From an uncultured Pseudomonas sp. (GTDB lineage: Bacteria > Pseudomonadota > Gammaproteobacteria > Pseudomonadales > Pseudomonadaceae), in contig NZ_CAMPHI010000023.1 in assembly GCF_946885955.1 (NCBI RefSeq), positions 15,256 to 79,255 of the forward strand: DNA of 64,000 bases. Reading direction: 5' to 3'. Within the stretch, counting starts at the first letter, position 1. Each line of letters begins with the position of its first letter. The notes below the pieces were generated by a model. That model was not told the DNA's origin and did no database searches. It saw nothing but the letters and a program-made list of their open reading frames with translations. The translations under genes and the position numbers were made by a program. Positions 23,260 to 32,206 of the stretch are shown in pieces.

Positions 23260-24183
23260 ATGCCGCGCACCCTGATCCGCAAGGACCCCAGCCGCTTCAA
23301 GACCCTGCAGCTGTTCGTCGAGGCCAATCCCGACGGTCTTAGCTACCAGAGCCTGGGCATGCCGCTGAACTTCGCGCAGATGCTCGAACGGCGCAAACCG
23401 GTGGCCATTGCCGACGCCCAGCACTTCGCCGTGGAGTTGGCCAACCTCGGGGTTTCGGTGCGTCTGACGCTGAGCTGGCAGGGACGCGAATATTGGGTTC
23501 TGGTGCGGCAACGGCGGGTCGACCGCGGCGACGTGGTGCTCAAGCTGATCTCCGGCTACGTGCCGGCCCACGAACTCAACCTGCCCCTGCTCACCGCCAT
23601 TCAGGAAGTCGCCGAGGAATGCCTGCTGGAAACTCCCGAAGGCTGGCTGAGCGGCCGCTTCGGCGACACCTGGCTGCCGACACCCTACCAGGCGAGCCTG
23701 CGTTACCGGGAAACCGCGCACTTCACGCTCAGCTCATTGTCGGGCGCAGCGCGCCCGGTGCGCTGCGGCAATCTAAAACTACTGGAACGCCCGCGCGCCT
23801 ATGTCCACCTGCCCACGGCATCGCTGCAACTGGTCTATGACATGCGCCTGGAACTGGCGAAGGAGATCAGGCAGCTCAGCCTGATGCATGTCGACGAACA
23901 ACTGGAGGGCGACCAATTGATCGCCCGCCTTAACCGAGCGCGCCCGGACCTGTACCTGATCCCACTGGAACAAGGTCGGCCCACGGCGCAGCTCCTGAGC
24001 CTCAAACACGGAGTGTTGACCGGCGCTAGCACCCGCGGCCTGTGGCTGGCGGAAAGTTTCGCGCCCCAGGACGGCTGGCTGGTGAGCGATGAGCGCATCA
24101 GCTGGAAGGATTGGCTAAGCCAGCAGAATCTGCAGGCCACAAAAAAACACGCGGGGACGAACGCTCTATCCCGCGCGCGTTAA
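23260..24183 (+). CDS. Conserved protein of unknown function with a Nudix-like motif
   Basis: A 307-residue soluble protein without signal peptide, matching in position PA4993. No family is recognised with confidence. Residues 99-120 read G-x5-E-x9-QEVAEE (Gly99, Glu105, Gln115-Glu116, Glu119-Glu120), which resembles a Nudix box with two extra loop residues and Arg replaced by Gln, preceded by a beta-strand-like VVLKLISG. GAGGAG lies six bases before the ATG. Its last codons contain the terminator of the convergent hldE gene, leaving only nine bases between the two stop codons. Confidence 0.75.
   Translation: MPRTLIRKDPSRFKTLQLFVEANPDGLSYQSLGMPLNFAQMLERRKPVAIADAQHFAVELANLGVSVRLTLSWQGREYWVLVRQRRVDRGDVVLKLISGYVPAHELNLPLLTAIQEVAEECLLETPEGWLSGRFGDTWLPTPYQASLRYRETAHFTLSSLSGAARPVRCGNLKLLERPRAYVHLPTASLQLVYDMRLELAKEIRQLSLMHVDEQLEGDQLIARLNRARPDLYLIPLEQGRPTAQLLSLKHGVLTGASTRGLWLAESFAPQDGWLVSDERISWKDWLSQQNLQATKKHAGTNALSRAR
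24141..24176 (-). terminator. Rho-independent terminator of hldE, inside the 3' end of the convergent gene
   Basis: On the minus strand, CGCGGGA pairs with TCCCCGCG-like bases (24169-24175 with 24150-24156) followed by a run of seven T (24147-24141). It sits 17-50 bases after the hldE stop and overlaps the C-terminal codons of the plus-strand gene. Confidence 0.8.
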
Positions 24184-24192
24184 TCCAGGTGT

Positions 24193-25614
24193 CTACTGCT
24201 TGCGAATTTTCTCGACGATCGCGGTGGTCGAGCTGTTCTCCACCAACCCCAGCACACGCACCTCGCCGCCATAGGCGCTGACAATGTCGGCACCAACCAC
24301 TTGCCCGATGCCGTAGTCGCCGCCCTTGACCAGCACATCCGGCTTGACCTCGCGCAACAGGTTTTCCGGGGTGTCTTCGCTAAAGCTGACCACCCAGTCC
24401 ACCGCACCGAGGCCGGCGAGTACGGCCATGCGCCGATCCACCGAATTGATCGGCCGGCCGGGACCTTTCAGGCGACTGACCGAGGCGTCGTCGTTGACCG
24501 CAAGCACCAGTCGATCGCCCTGGGCCCGGGCCTGCTCAAGATAAGTGACATGGCCGGCATGCAGAATATCGAAGCAGCCGTTGGTGAAGACGATCTTCTC
24601 GCCATGGGCGCGGGCGTCGTCGATGGCGACCAGCAACTGATCCCGGCTCAATACCCCACGCTCGGAACCCGCCTCGCGCTGTATCGCCCGGCGCAACTCC
24701 GGGGCACTGATGGCTGCGGTACCCAGCTTGCCAACCACGATTCCCGCCGCCAGATTGGCCAAGGCCACGGCCTGGGGCAATTCCTCGCCGGCAGCCAGAC
24801 TTGCGGCCAGGGTGGAGATCACCGTATCGCCGGCACCGGTGACGTCGAACACTTCGCGGGCACGGGCGGGCAGATGCAGCGGCGGTTGCTGCGGGCGCAG
24901 CAAGGTCATGCCGTGCTCGCCGCGGGTCACCAGCAGCGCGCCCAACTCCAGCTCGCTCATCAGGGCCGCGCCCTTGGCCACCAACTCAGCCTCGTCACGG
25001 CACTCGCCGACGATGGTTTCGAATTCGTGCAAATTGGGGGTGATCAGGCTGGCGCCGCGATAGATGGAGAAATCCTTGCCTTTGGGGTCGGCCAATACCG
25101 CGATGCCCCTGCTGCGTGCCAGCTGCACCAGTGCCTGGTGATTTTGCAGTGCGCCCTTGCCGTAGTCGGACAGCACCAGCACCTTGATGCCCTTCAGCAG
25201 CGCCTCGACGCTCTTGGCCAGCGCCGCACTATCGGTGTCGAAACGCTCTTCGAAATCCATTCGCAGCAACTGCTGGTGGCGACTCATCACTCGCAACTTG
25301 ACGATGGTTGGCTGGTGCTCGATGCGCTGGAAATGGGCGCTCACCCCGACCGCCTGCAAACTGTTGCTCAGGCTCTCGGCCGCCTCGTCCTTTCCCGTCA
25401 CACCGACCAATACGGCCGGCGCGCCCAAGGCGGCGATATTGAGCGCGACGTTGGCGGCACCGCCGGGGCGGTCCTCGATCTGCTCGACCTTGACCACCGG
25501 CACTGGTGCTTCCGGAGAAATCCGCGAAGTGCCGCCATGCCAATAACGATCGAGCATGACATCGCCCACCACCAGCACGGTGGCCTGGTCGAAATGCGGC
25601 ATGGACAACTTCAT
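24193..25614 (-). CDS. hldE: Bifunctional heptose-7-phosphate kinase / heptose-1-phosphate adenylyltransferase
   Basis: 473 residues, two domains. Residues about 1-320 are a PfkB-type kinase with [16 protein letters not shown] and the catalytic [11 protein letters not shown]. Residues about 340-473 are a nucleotidyltransferase with [20 protein letters not shown] (HxGH motif) and VKGGDYG. It makes ADP-heptose for the inner core, used by WaaC and WaaF encoded in the same locus. The ATG at 25614 is followed by [18 protein letters not shown], the usual start. Last gene of the msbA-hldE group. Confidence 0.96.
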   Translation of the reverse strand: MKLSMPHFDQATVLVVGDVMLDRYWHGGTSRISPEAPVPVVKVEQIEDRPGGAANVALNIAALGAPAVLVGVTGKDEAAESLSNSLQAVGVSAHFQRIEHQPTIVKLRVMSRHQQLLRMDFEERFDTDSAALAKSVEALLKGIKVLVLSDYGKGALQNHQALVQLARSRGIAVLADPKGKDFSIYRGASLITPNLHEFETIVGECRDEAELVAKGAALMSELELGALLVTRGEHGMTLLRPQQPPLHLPARAREVFDVTGAGDTVISTLAASLAAGEELPQAVALANLAAGIVVGKLGTAAISAPELRRAIQREAGSERGVLSRDQLLVAIDDARAHGEKIVFTNGCFDILHAGHVTYLEQARAQGDRLVLAVNDDASVSRLKGPGRPINSVDRRMAVLAGLGAVDWVVSFSEDTPENLLREVKPDVLVKGGDYGIGQVVGADIVSAYGGEVRVLGLVENSSTTAIVEKIRKQ

Positions 25615-25762
25615 AGAGACTCCGGGAGCGAAAAAATTGCCGGAGATCATAACATTTACCAGTCGGCGGCGGCTTGCCTCGCCAAGCGTTTACCGCGCCG
25701 ACCTACCTCACCGGACAGGCTCCTTCGAGCCCTATGCATGCGATTGAACCGCCTGGGTACGG

Positions 25763-26464
25763 CTAGATGCCCTTCGGCAACGCGTTGCCGTATGTGCTGC
25801 GGTAGCCCTCCAGAAACGCGGCCCATTGAGACGCGGTCATCGGCAAGCGGTTTTTCACCTGGCGCAAGTCATGACCCGACGCCCGCGAGGCCAGCAAACG
25901 CTGACGGGACTTTTCCAGATCGAGCAGCGCCACTTCGGGTTTTGCCCCATCGACTCGCACAAAGACATGCTTCAGGCGCAAGCAGCCATGCTGCCAACGA
26001 CCACGATTCAAACGACCCAGCGCCCGCCCGAACTCTCGCAGGATCTCAAGCTGCAAGGCCTCGCCCCATACCAATTGAAGCTGCTCGGCATAGCAATCTT
26101 CCAGGCTCTTGAAACCTTCGAGCGCCTCGGTCACAAGCAGGGCCTGCCACTGCCCTTGTTCCTTGCGACAGGCTGCGAACACCAGGGCGGGAACGATAAC
26201 GTTCAGCGCGTCACAAGCGAGCAAGGCTTCGCGCTCGCGCATGACGGTCGGATAGCCGAAAGGATGACGCAGACTGCGAAAAATGTGACCGCTCTGTTGT
26301 TTGCGGTAGAGCATCTGCCCCTTGTCGGAACGAATACGTTTGACACCACTCGTACCGCCACGCCGAACATTGGGCTCTTCCACCCATTCGCCTGGTATTT
26401 CCAGCCAGCGAGAAAATGCCTCGGTCTCTGGTAGCTGATTCAGTGTTGCAATGTTGGCGTTCAT
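25763..26464 (-). CDS. InaA/WaaP-type LPS kinase-like protein, catalytic Asp replaced by Cys
   Basis: 233 residues of the lipopolysaccharide kinase InaA family: KRIRSDKGQMLYRKQQSGHIFRS (ATP-binding Lys near 55), REREAL helix, and the catalytic loop HGCLRLKHVF (159-168), with a later metal-binding DLEK (Asp182). Aligned to WaaP, the position of catalytic Asp163 is Cys161 here and the loop ends in the same His (166). The protein at 38905-39651 shows the same pattern, so it is a property of the subfamily. AGGGA lies six bases before the ATG at 26464. Substrate unproven; a role in core phosphorylation is inferred from family and location. Confidence 0.75.
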   Translation of the reverse strand: MNANIATLNQLPETEAFSRWLEIPGEWVEEPNVRRGGTSGVKRIRSDKGQMLYRKQQSGHIFRSLRHPFGYPTVMREREALLACDALNVIVPALVFAACRKEQGQWQALLVTEALEGFKSLEDCYAEQLQLVWGEALQLEILREFGRALGRLNRGRWQHGCLRLKHVFVRVDGAKPEVALLDLEKSRQRLLASRASGHDLRQVKNRLPMTASQWAAFLEGYRSTYGNALPKGI

Positions 26465-26654
26465 TTTTTATCCCTATTATTAAAATTCTGGCCTGACGGC
26501 CGGGGATTTCCAAACTTCAACGCGGCCCACTCAAGGGCACCGCGCTAATAAAGCGTGATTCCGGCCAAGCATCCAGGCAACCATAGGGCGGTCATGTCAA
26601 CGCCCCGCACCGCCGGGATGCCCCCCCCCGGAAACCCCACTATGAAATGCAGCC
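26465..26654. other. Intergenic region between msbA and the InaA-type gene, with a C9 tract
   Basis: 190 bases with no gene. A run of nine C lies at 26621-26629, 26 bases before the msbA stop codon in position. AT-rich TTTTTTATCCC flanks the downstream start. No clear terminator or promoter was found. Confidence 0.5.
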
Positions 26655-28436
26655 TTACTCCTCCGGACTATCGCCCTCATCGCCCTTGAATTGCTTGGCA
26701 TGCAAGCGTGCATAGTAACCGTTCAATAGCAAAAGATCGGCGTGGCGACCGCGTTCCACGATACGCCCCTGGTCCATTACCAGAATCAGATCGGCCTTTT
26801 CAATGGTACTCAGTCGATGTGCGATAACCAATGTAGTGCGCCCCTTCATCACCTCATCCAATGCGGCCTGGATATGGCGCTCCGACTCGGTATCCAAGGC
26901 CGAAGTCGCTTCGTCAAGAATCAGTAACGGCGCATCCTTTAACAGTGCCCGGGCAATGGCCAGACGCTGGCGCTGGCCACCAGACAACAGGACTCCGTTC
27001 TCTCCGACCAGGGTGTCGTAACCTTGCGGCATCTGCTCAATGAACTCGGCCGCATAAGCCGCCTCGGCGGCACCGCGAATGTCTTCGATCGGCGCCCCAG
27101 CGAGATCCCCATAGGCAATGTTGTTGCCTACCGTGTCGTTGAACAGGGTTACATGCTGAGTGACCAGAGCGATATGTCGACGCAGATTACGCAAGGTGTA
27201 ATGTTCTACATCCACACCGTCGAGCAATATCTGCCCCTGCTCGTGGTGATAGAAGCGGGGAATCAAACTGGCCAGCGTGGACTTCCCGCTTCCCGAACGC
27301 CCGACCAACGCCACCATTTGTCCCGGCTCGGCGATAAAGGAGATGCCGTTCAATACCGGCTTTTCGCTGCCGGCGTACTGGAAACTCAGGTTACTGACCT
27401 CCAGGCGGCCGGACACGCGCTCGCGCTCCTCGCTACCGTGATCGACCTCAGGCGCCTCGTCGAGCTGCTCAAAGATATTGTCGGCGGCAGCCAGCCCCTT
27501 CTGAATTGTGGCGCTGACCTCGGAGAGTTGGCGGATCGGTTTCGGCAGCAATCCGGCGGCAGTGATATAGGCAACCAGCTCGCCTACCGAGGCATCTCCA
27601 CGCAGGTACAACACCAAGTACATCAAGATTGCCATCGCGCTATAGATCACCAACTGCAGCATGGGCGTGAAGACCGCCTGAATGCGGGTCATCTTCAATG
27701 ACTTATCCATGTTGTTGGTACTGGCGGTGTGAAAGCGTCTTTGCTCGTAACCTTCGCCACCAAAACTGCGGACCACACGATAGCCCTGGATGGTCTCGGA
27801 GGCGACGTGGGTCACATCGCCCATCGCTACCTGGATTTTCTTGCTTTGCTTGCGAAATTTGCGACTGGCCGAACCAACCATCAAGGCGATGATCGGTAGA
27901 ATGCTGAGCAGCACCAGAGTCAACTTCCAGTTCATGTACAGCAAGTAACCGAACAGAAACACCACCGTCAGGCCTTCACGGAACACGACCTTGATCGCAT
28001 CGGTAGCCGCCCCAGTGACCATGGTCACGTTGTAGGTGATACGGGAAATCAAATGCCCGGAGTTATGGTTATCAAAATAGCGATTCGGTAGCGTCAGCAA
28101 ATTATCGAACAGGGCACAGCGCAGATCGTGAATCACGCCACGTGCCACTTTCGCCAGGTAGTAATTGCCCAGGAAAGCGCCTACCCCTTGATAGATGGCA
28201 ATGAGTACAATCAATAGCGGCACACCATAGATCATCGATATGCCCAGCATCGTCGCATTCTCGGGATTTTCCAGCCCTTCGAGAAATAGCTTGAGCATGT
28301 GCGCCAGCATCGGCTGACTGGATGCGAACAGCAGAAACCCGACGATACTGACGGCAAATGGAACCCAGTAGGGCACCACGTATTTCAGCAGTCGCAGATA
28401 CACTTTAAAACTGGATTGCCGTGCGGCATTGACCAT
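26655..28436 (-). CDS. msbA: Lipid A-core flippase MsbA
   Basis: 593 residues: six-helix exporter domain (about 20-330) followed by ATPase with Walker A VGRSGSGKST, signature LSGGQRQRLAIARAL, Walker B LLILDEATSALD and H-loop IAHRLST. It flips lipid A-core across the inner membrane. The ATG at 28436 gives MVNAARQSSFKVYLRLLKYV; the frame is open upstream but is antisense to the divergent kinase gene. Start codons of the two genes are only 35 bases apart. Located as in P. aeruginosa, between hldE and waaL. Confidence 0.96.
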   Translation of the reverse strand: MVNAARQSSFKVYLRLLKYVVPYWVPFAVSIVGFLLFASSQPMLAHMLKLFLEGLENPENATMLGISMIYGVPLLIVLIAIYQGVGAFLGNYYLAKVARGVIHDLRCALFDNLLTLPNRYFDNHNSGHLISRITYNVTMVTGAATDAIKVVFREGLTVVFLFGYLLYMNWKLTLVLLSILPIIALMVGSASRKFRKQSKKIQVAMGDVTHVASETIQGYRVVRSFGGEGYEQRRFHTASTNNMDKSLKMTRIQAVFTPMLQLVIYSAMAILMYLVLYLRGDASVGELVAYITAAGLLPKPIRQLSEVSATIQKGLAAADNIFEQLDEAPEVDHGSEERERVSGRLEVSNLSFQYAGSEKPVLNGISFIAEPGQMVALVGRSGSGKSTLASLIPRFYHHEQGQILLDGVDVEHYTLRNLRRHIALVTQHVTLFNDTVGNNIAYGDLAGAPIEDIRGAAEAAYAAEFIEQMPQGYDTLVGENGVLLSGGQRQRLAIARALLKDAPLLILDEATSALDTESERHIQAALDEVMKGRTTLVIAHRLSTIEKADLILVMDQGRIVERGRHADLLLLNGYYARLHAKQFKGDEGDSPEE

Positions 28437-28471
28437 GCGGTGGGCCTCATACAACTGGCTAGAGAGACAAG

Positions 28472-29086
28472 ATGCGGATTGTAGCAGCGAACGAATTGCA
28501 AGATTGGCTAAGCCAAGGCGAGCTCCTGGAAAAAGACAGCCGTGGCGCCAAGGTGGTTCGTTTGCCAAACGGCCAGTTGCTGAAGATATTTCGCAGCCGA
28601 CGTCTTCCCCTGATCGCCCGTTTGCGACCCGATGCCCAGCGCTTCGCAGAGCGCGCAGGGCGCCTGAAAGCACTCGGGATCGAAACACCGGAAATTAAAG
28701 AGTGCGGCTGGATCGACCGCGACGAAGCGGTCAGCTTTTGCCTCTATGTACCGTTGCAAGGCACTCCGCTAGACACCCTGTTCAATAACTCGCGCACTGA
28801 GTTCGACGCCCTGATACCAGCGCTGGCTGGTTATATTCGTCACCTGCATCAACTTGGTATCTACTTCCGCTCGCTGCATCTTGGCAACATCCTGCTTACC
28901 GCAGACGGCGGCTTTGGCCTGATCGACTTCCTCGATATCCGCTTCAAGGGGCGCCCATTGGGACGCATGTTGATCAAGCGCAACTTTCAACATCTGCATG
29001 GTTATCTAGTACGTCGCAAAGTCAAAAACTTCCCCTGGGATGAGTTGACCCAAGCTTATGCACAAGCGAGTAAATCATCCAACTGA
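28472..29086 (+). CDS. Toluene-tolerance/Ttg8-type LPS kinase-like protein, catalytic Asp replaced by Ser
   Basis: 204 residues. It has a kinase-like N-lobe (VVRLPNGQLLKIF, Lys38), a helix DAQRFAERAGRLKALGI, and the catalytic-loop equivalent FRSLHLGNILL (132-142). Ser134 stands where the HxD Asp would be, five residues before Asn139; the metal-binding Asp is Asp152 in LIDFLDI. Annotated family members are called toluene tolerance proteins, an old name without biochemical proof. It is the only gene on the plus strand within the LPS locus. Its last 31 bases overlap, tail to tail, the 3' end of the WaaZ-like gene. Confidence 0.75.
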   Translation: MRIVAANELQDWLSQGELLEKDSRGAKVVRLPNGQLLKIFRSRRLPLIARLRPDAQRFAERAGRLKALGIETPEIKECGWIDRDEAVSFCLYVPLQGTPLDTLFNNSRTEFDALIPALAGYIRHLHQLGIYFRSLHLGNILLTADGGFGLIDFLDIRFKGRPLGRMLIKRNFQHLHGYLVRRKVKNFPWDELTQAYAQASKSSN

Positions 29087-29868
29087 TCCAATCCGAGTTT
29101 AGGTACGACACTAGCTGGCAGACGACTCCCGATCGACAGGTTATACACTTGAAAATCCGGGTTCAGCACTCGACTCGCCATAAATTCGAAACAGGGCAGG
29201 ATGTAATCCTCGTAATCGCCATCCAGACGACTTGGAACAGCCTCGGCTCCCTGTTCATAGAAGCGCCCCTTGCTGGAGTCCAAATCCATCCCGACCAGAA
29301 ACACCTGACTGAATCCCAGGTGATAGGCCATCTGGATTCCCACATAAGGAATGGTACGACCGCTGAAGTAGCCTTTCGCAAGGTTACGACTGAAGCCAAT
29401 CCGGTTGGGCTTTTGCCGGAACAATGAAAAGTCACACTGCAACTCCGGATCGCCACGCACCGCCCAGGCGAATTGCCGATAACTGAGAGGTTTACCACCA
29501 TTTAACGGACGGTTGACCCGCTCAAGGTGATAGACGCCCTGCCGATCCAAGGCGCTCAACTCACCCTCAGGTATAGAGCCAATGACCCGGGCGCTCAACG
29601 CCAGATGCTGCGCCAGCCGAGTCGCCTGCAATAAAAGCGGCAGGCGATTGCGTACAAAGCTGCTGTCATCACAAAGATAAAAGTAGGGCGTGAGATTTGC
29701 CTCAACAAAACGATTAATGGAACCGTTCATCGCCATCATTGGATAGGTAGCATATCGCTGCAGCGGAAAGTCAGCGGCTGACGGCCCCGATGCAATAATG
29801 AATACCGCCCCCTGACAGGAATTACGCAAATCGGCCAACGATTGAACACCTGTTATACCGCCTACCAT
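29056..29868 (-). CDS. WaaZ-like lipopolysaccharide core biosynthesis protein
   Basis: 270 residues, soluble, starting MVGGITGVQSLADLRNSCQGAVFIIASGPSAADFPLQRYATYPMMAMNG by motif pieces: the IASGPSA loop followed by a PxxAMNGS segment resembles WaaZ and DUF115-type proteins thought to act on Kdo or related sugars. Later QMAYHLGFSQVFLVGMDLD continues the resemblance. WaaZ in E. coli affects addition of a third Kdo; that role is a guess here. GGAG lies seven bases before the ATG. It is the last gene of the waaL-side transcript. Confidence 0.55.
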   Translation of the reverse strand: MVGGITGVQSLADLRNSCQGAVFIIASGPSAADFPLQRYATYPMMAMNGSINRFVEANLTPYFYLCDDSSFVRNRLPLLLQATRLAQHLALSARVIGSIPEGELSALDRQGVYHLERVNRPLNGGKPLSYRQFAWAVRGDPELQCDFSLFRQKPNRIGFSRNLAKGYFSGRTIPYVGIQMAYHLGFSQVFLVGMDLDSSKGRFYEQGAEAVPSRLDGDYEDYILPCFEFMASRVLNPDFQVYNLSIGSRLPASVVPKLGLDQLDDLLACA

Positions 29869-29923
29869 CCATAACTCCGTTTTTTATCTCGCGGCTTCGC
29901 CATCGCTACAGCCACTCCTGTCA

Positions 29924-31096
29924 TCAAGGACGAGCTGCCGGATCATGACTCGCCGACCGCCTCGCCCCGAGGACCATGGCAAACGAAACAGGTAGCCAGG
30001 TAATCAACCAGTCCGCATTGGGTTTGAGCCATAGGCCGATGCCATCGGTCATAAGCGATACGCTGGAAAACACCCATAACGCCAGCAATGCTCGGCCCAG
30101 GGGCTCGCTTCTGTTTTGCCAACCACGCACCGCGGTAGCCGCCCAAAGCGAACAAAACAACAAAAGTCCCGGCACGCCCAAGCGTACGCCGGTATCTAGA
30201 AAGAAATTATGCGGGTGCTGGAAGATCTTACCAATGGCAGGCACGAGGATCTCATATTGCTTGAAGCCGACACCCCACAACCAGTTATCCAGCATCAGCC
30301 GAACACCGCCGCTCCATAGGGTCGGGCGATAAGATAGTCCTCGCTGCAACAGAATGTCGGGATTGACCAGAGCCACACAGGCAACGGACAACGCGACCAA
30401 GAAAATCACAAGAAAACCTTTGCGCGTTGGCAGTGCGCAGATCATCGCAATCAAGGTTGCGCATAAAGCAATCCAGACACCGCGCGTTTGACTGAGCCCG
30501 AGAAATAGCGCATACCCCAGAGCAGCTACAATCAAAGCGGCCGTCAGCCCTGGCTTATGCCGCCCGTCCCCGAACAGGACCGCGCCAATGACCGCCAATG
30601 CTCCAACCCCATGGGCAGCCATGATTACCTTGTCCCAGAGACCGATGGCGATCAGTCGCCCGGAGTGATGCTCAGCGATCAGGTAGTAATAAATAACCGA
30701 AAGGGTGGCACATGCCCCACCGACCAGCACTGCGATCAACAACAGGGATTCGAGCCGCATGCGATTACTGGAGGCAGCCAACACCATGCCAAACAATGTC
30801 AGTGCGACATAGACCGGTAGCTTTGCCTTGCTGACAGAGCCGCCTCCCTCAAGCCAAAGCACAAGCAATGTCCAAAGGGATAAAGCGCCGAATAGCAATA
30901 CCTCTGGCTGGACCAGTAAGCTGCGAAAGGGCCGATGAAACAGCGCCAACAATGTCGGCAGCCAAAGAAACAGGATGATTAATTGATGATAAAGCTTATT
31001 GCTCGGTAGAACCCACGCGCCACACAGAAACACGAGAACGCCAATACCCCCCCAATTTGCCAATGCGCCTTGACGCACCAGAAGTAGATTGCTCAA
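29924..31096 (-). CDS. waaL: O-antigen ligase
   Basis: 390 residues and about eleven membrane segments, with the O-antigen-ligase domain: Arg205 in SQTRGVW and the large periplasmic loop ending in QHPHNFFLDTGVRLG (His294/His296), whose His and Arg residues are essential in studied ligases. It transfers O antigen from undecaprenyl diphosphate to the core. The start is a TTG at 31096, directly after the upstream stop codon (TAATTG), with GGGG six bases upstream; no ATG gives the first membrane segment. Position after msbA matches P. aeruginosa waaL. Confidence 0.88.
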   Translation of the reverse strand: MSNLLLVRQGALANWGGIGVLVFLCGAWVLPSNKLYHQLIILFLWLPTLLALFHRPFRSLLVQPEVLLFGALSLWTLLVLWLEGGGSVSKAKLPVYVALTLFGMVLAASSNRMRLESLLLIAVLVGGACATLSVIYYYLIAEHHSGRLIAIGLWDKVIMAAHGVGALAVIGAVLFGDGRHKPGLTAALIVAALGYALFLGLSQTRGVWIALCATLIAMICALPTRKGFLVIFLVALSVACVALVNPDILLQRGLSYRPTLWSGGVRLMLDNWLWGVGFKQYEILVPAIGKIFQHPHNFFLDTGVRLGVPGLLLFCSLWAATAVRGWQNRSEPLGRALLALWVFSSVSLMTDGIGLWLKPNADWLITWLPVSFAMVLGARRSASHDPAARP

Positions 31097-32206
31097 TTAA
31101 TTCCCCAAACGCGCCATTCGCGCCGCAATGCGCTGCAATTGTGCTTTGTCAGCATGTTGCCATCCGCCTTTCACGCAGTACTCGTTGGCCATATAGCTTA
31201 AAAAATTATGTCGAACACCCGAATCCAACGGCCATTGCGGATACGCACGAACAATGTCGAAGAGCTCAACTGCGCTATCGGCATGCATAACCACCCCAGG
31301 GATGTTGAAAAACGCCTGCCCCAGGGTCAATACCGGCTTGCCCAGCAAAAGGCTCTCCAAGCCCACGGTAGAATTCAGGGTTATGACGAACTGGCTCGAC
31401 TCGATCAGTTCCTGGGTGCTATTGCCATTGGCGAACAGCACACGCTCGCCTGCTCGCCGGTGCAAATCCGGATAGGTCTCGCGACTCGCGGGGTGCTCTT
31501 TGAATACGACAGTGATGCCCAGTTCATGCGCCAGGCGCTCCCCCACCCCGAATAACTCACGCATGTCGCTGATCCAGGGCGAAAACAAACGCACCTGAGT
31601 ATCCCGATCATCCTGAAAAGGGATGAATACGTAGCGCTCGGGCAGTGCGATCGGCGTCAGGCCGGTATTGCGCGGTTTGCGTGGAATCAGCGTCACAGGG
31701 CAACCGGGATCATTGGTGCTTGTCTGATAGTCGCGGTAGAAGGCGGCTTCGCGAGGCACCGAGTTGCGATAGTTGACACCTTTGGTATCCAGAGTCGTGG
31801 TATCTGGCAGCAAGCCGTTCTCGAAAAAGAAGGTCTGGCAACTCTCAGGGATCAGGGATAACAGCAGTTGGCAATAGCGGTGCGAACCATTCCACATGGC
31901 TACATTGCACGGCTCTTCGCGAATCAACCAAGTCTGGAGCCGCAATGCCACCCAGGCCAACTCCAGACGAAGCAGAAGCTGGTAAAAAACACCGTCGTAC
32001 TTGTGTTTGACTCTTCGTTCACGGCACTTTTCTTCAATTAACTGTCGCCAATCGATGCTTTTGATAACGCGAGGTAATTGCCAAGGCCTCGGCCACGGCA
32101 GCTTTCCGGGAGTCAGAACCTCGCCTTCGAGTTCGGTTTCGTCGAGCAAACGCTGAAAATATAAATATTGGTGTTTGGCCAAGGAAAAGAATAAAACCCT
32201 GTTCAT
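31097..32206 (-). CDS. Capsule-synthesis (KpsC/KpsS-like) glycosyltransferase
   Basis: 369 residues. The C-terminal half carries the PF05159-type pattern: IPFQDDRDTQVRLFSP, VFKEHPASRETYPDL, then SSQFVITLNSTVGLESLLLGKPVLTLG followed by HADSAVELFD. Studied KpsC/KpsS enzymes transfer beta-Kdo; whether this one does is an inference. The ATG at 32206 overlaps the stop of the pyruvyltransferase gene (ATGA). The surrounding sequence is visibly poorer in G+C (about 50% in a sampled 60-base line near 31141, against about 70% near 41041), consistent with acquisition. Confidence 0.7.
   Translation of the reverse strand: MNRVLFFSLAKHQYLYFQRLLDETELEGEVLTPGKLPWPRPWQLPRVIKSIDWRQLIEEKCRERRVKHKYDGVFYQLLLRLELAWVALRLQTWLIREEPCNVAMWNGSHRYCQLLLSLIPESCQTFFFENGLLPDTTTLDTKGVNYRNSVPREAAFYRDYQTSTNDPGCPVTLIPRKPRNTGLTPIALPERYVFIPFQDDRDTQVRLFSPWISDMRELFGVGERLAHELGITVVFKEHPASRETYPDLHRRAGERVLFANGNSTQELIESSQFVITLNSTVGLESLLLGKPVLTLGQAFFNIPGVVMHADSAVELFDIVRAYPQWPLDSGVRHNFLSYMANEYCVKGGWQHADKAQLQRIAARMARLGN

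Noticed and set aside
24301..26112. Plus-strand open frame antisense to hldE and the InaA-type gene
   Set aside because: Spans two well-supported genes and an intergenic gap, with no protein features of its own.
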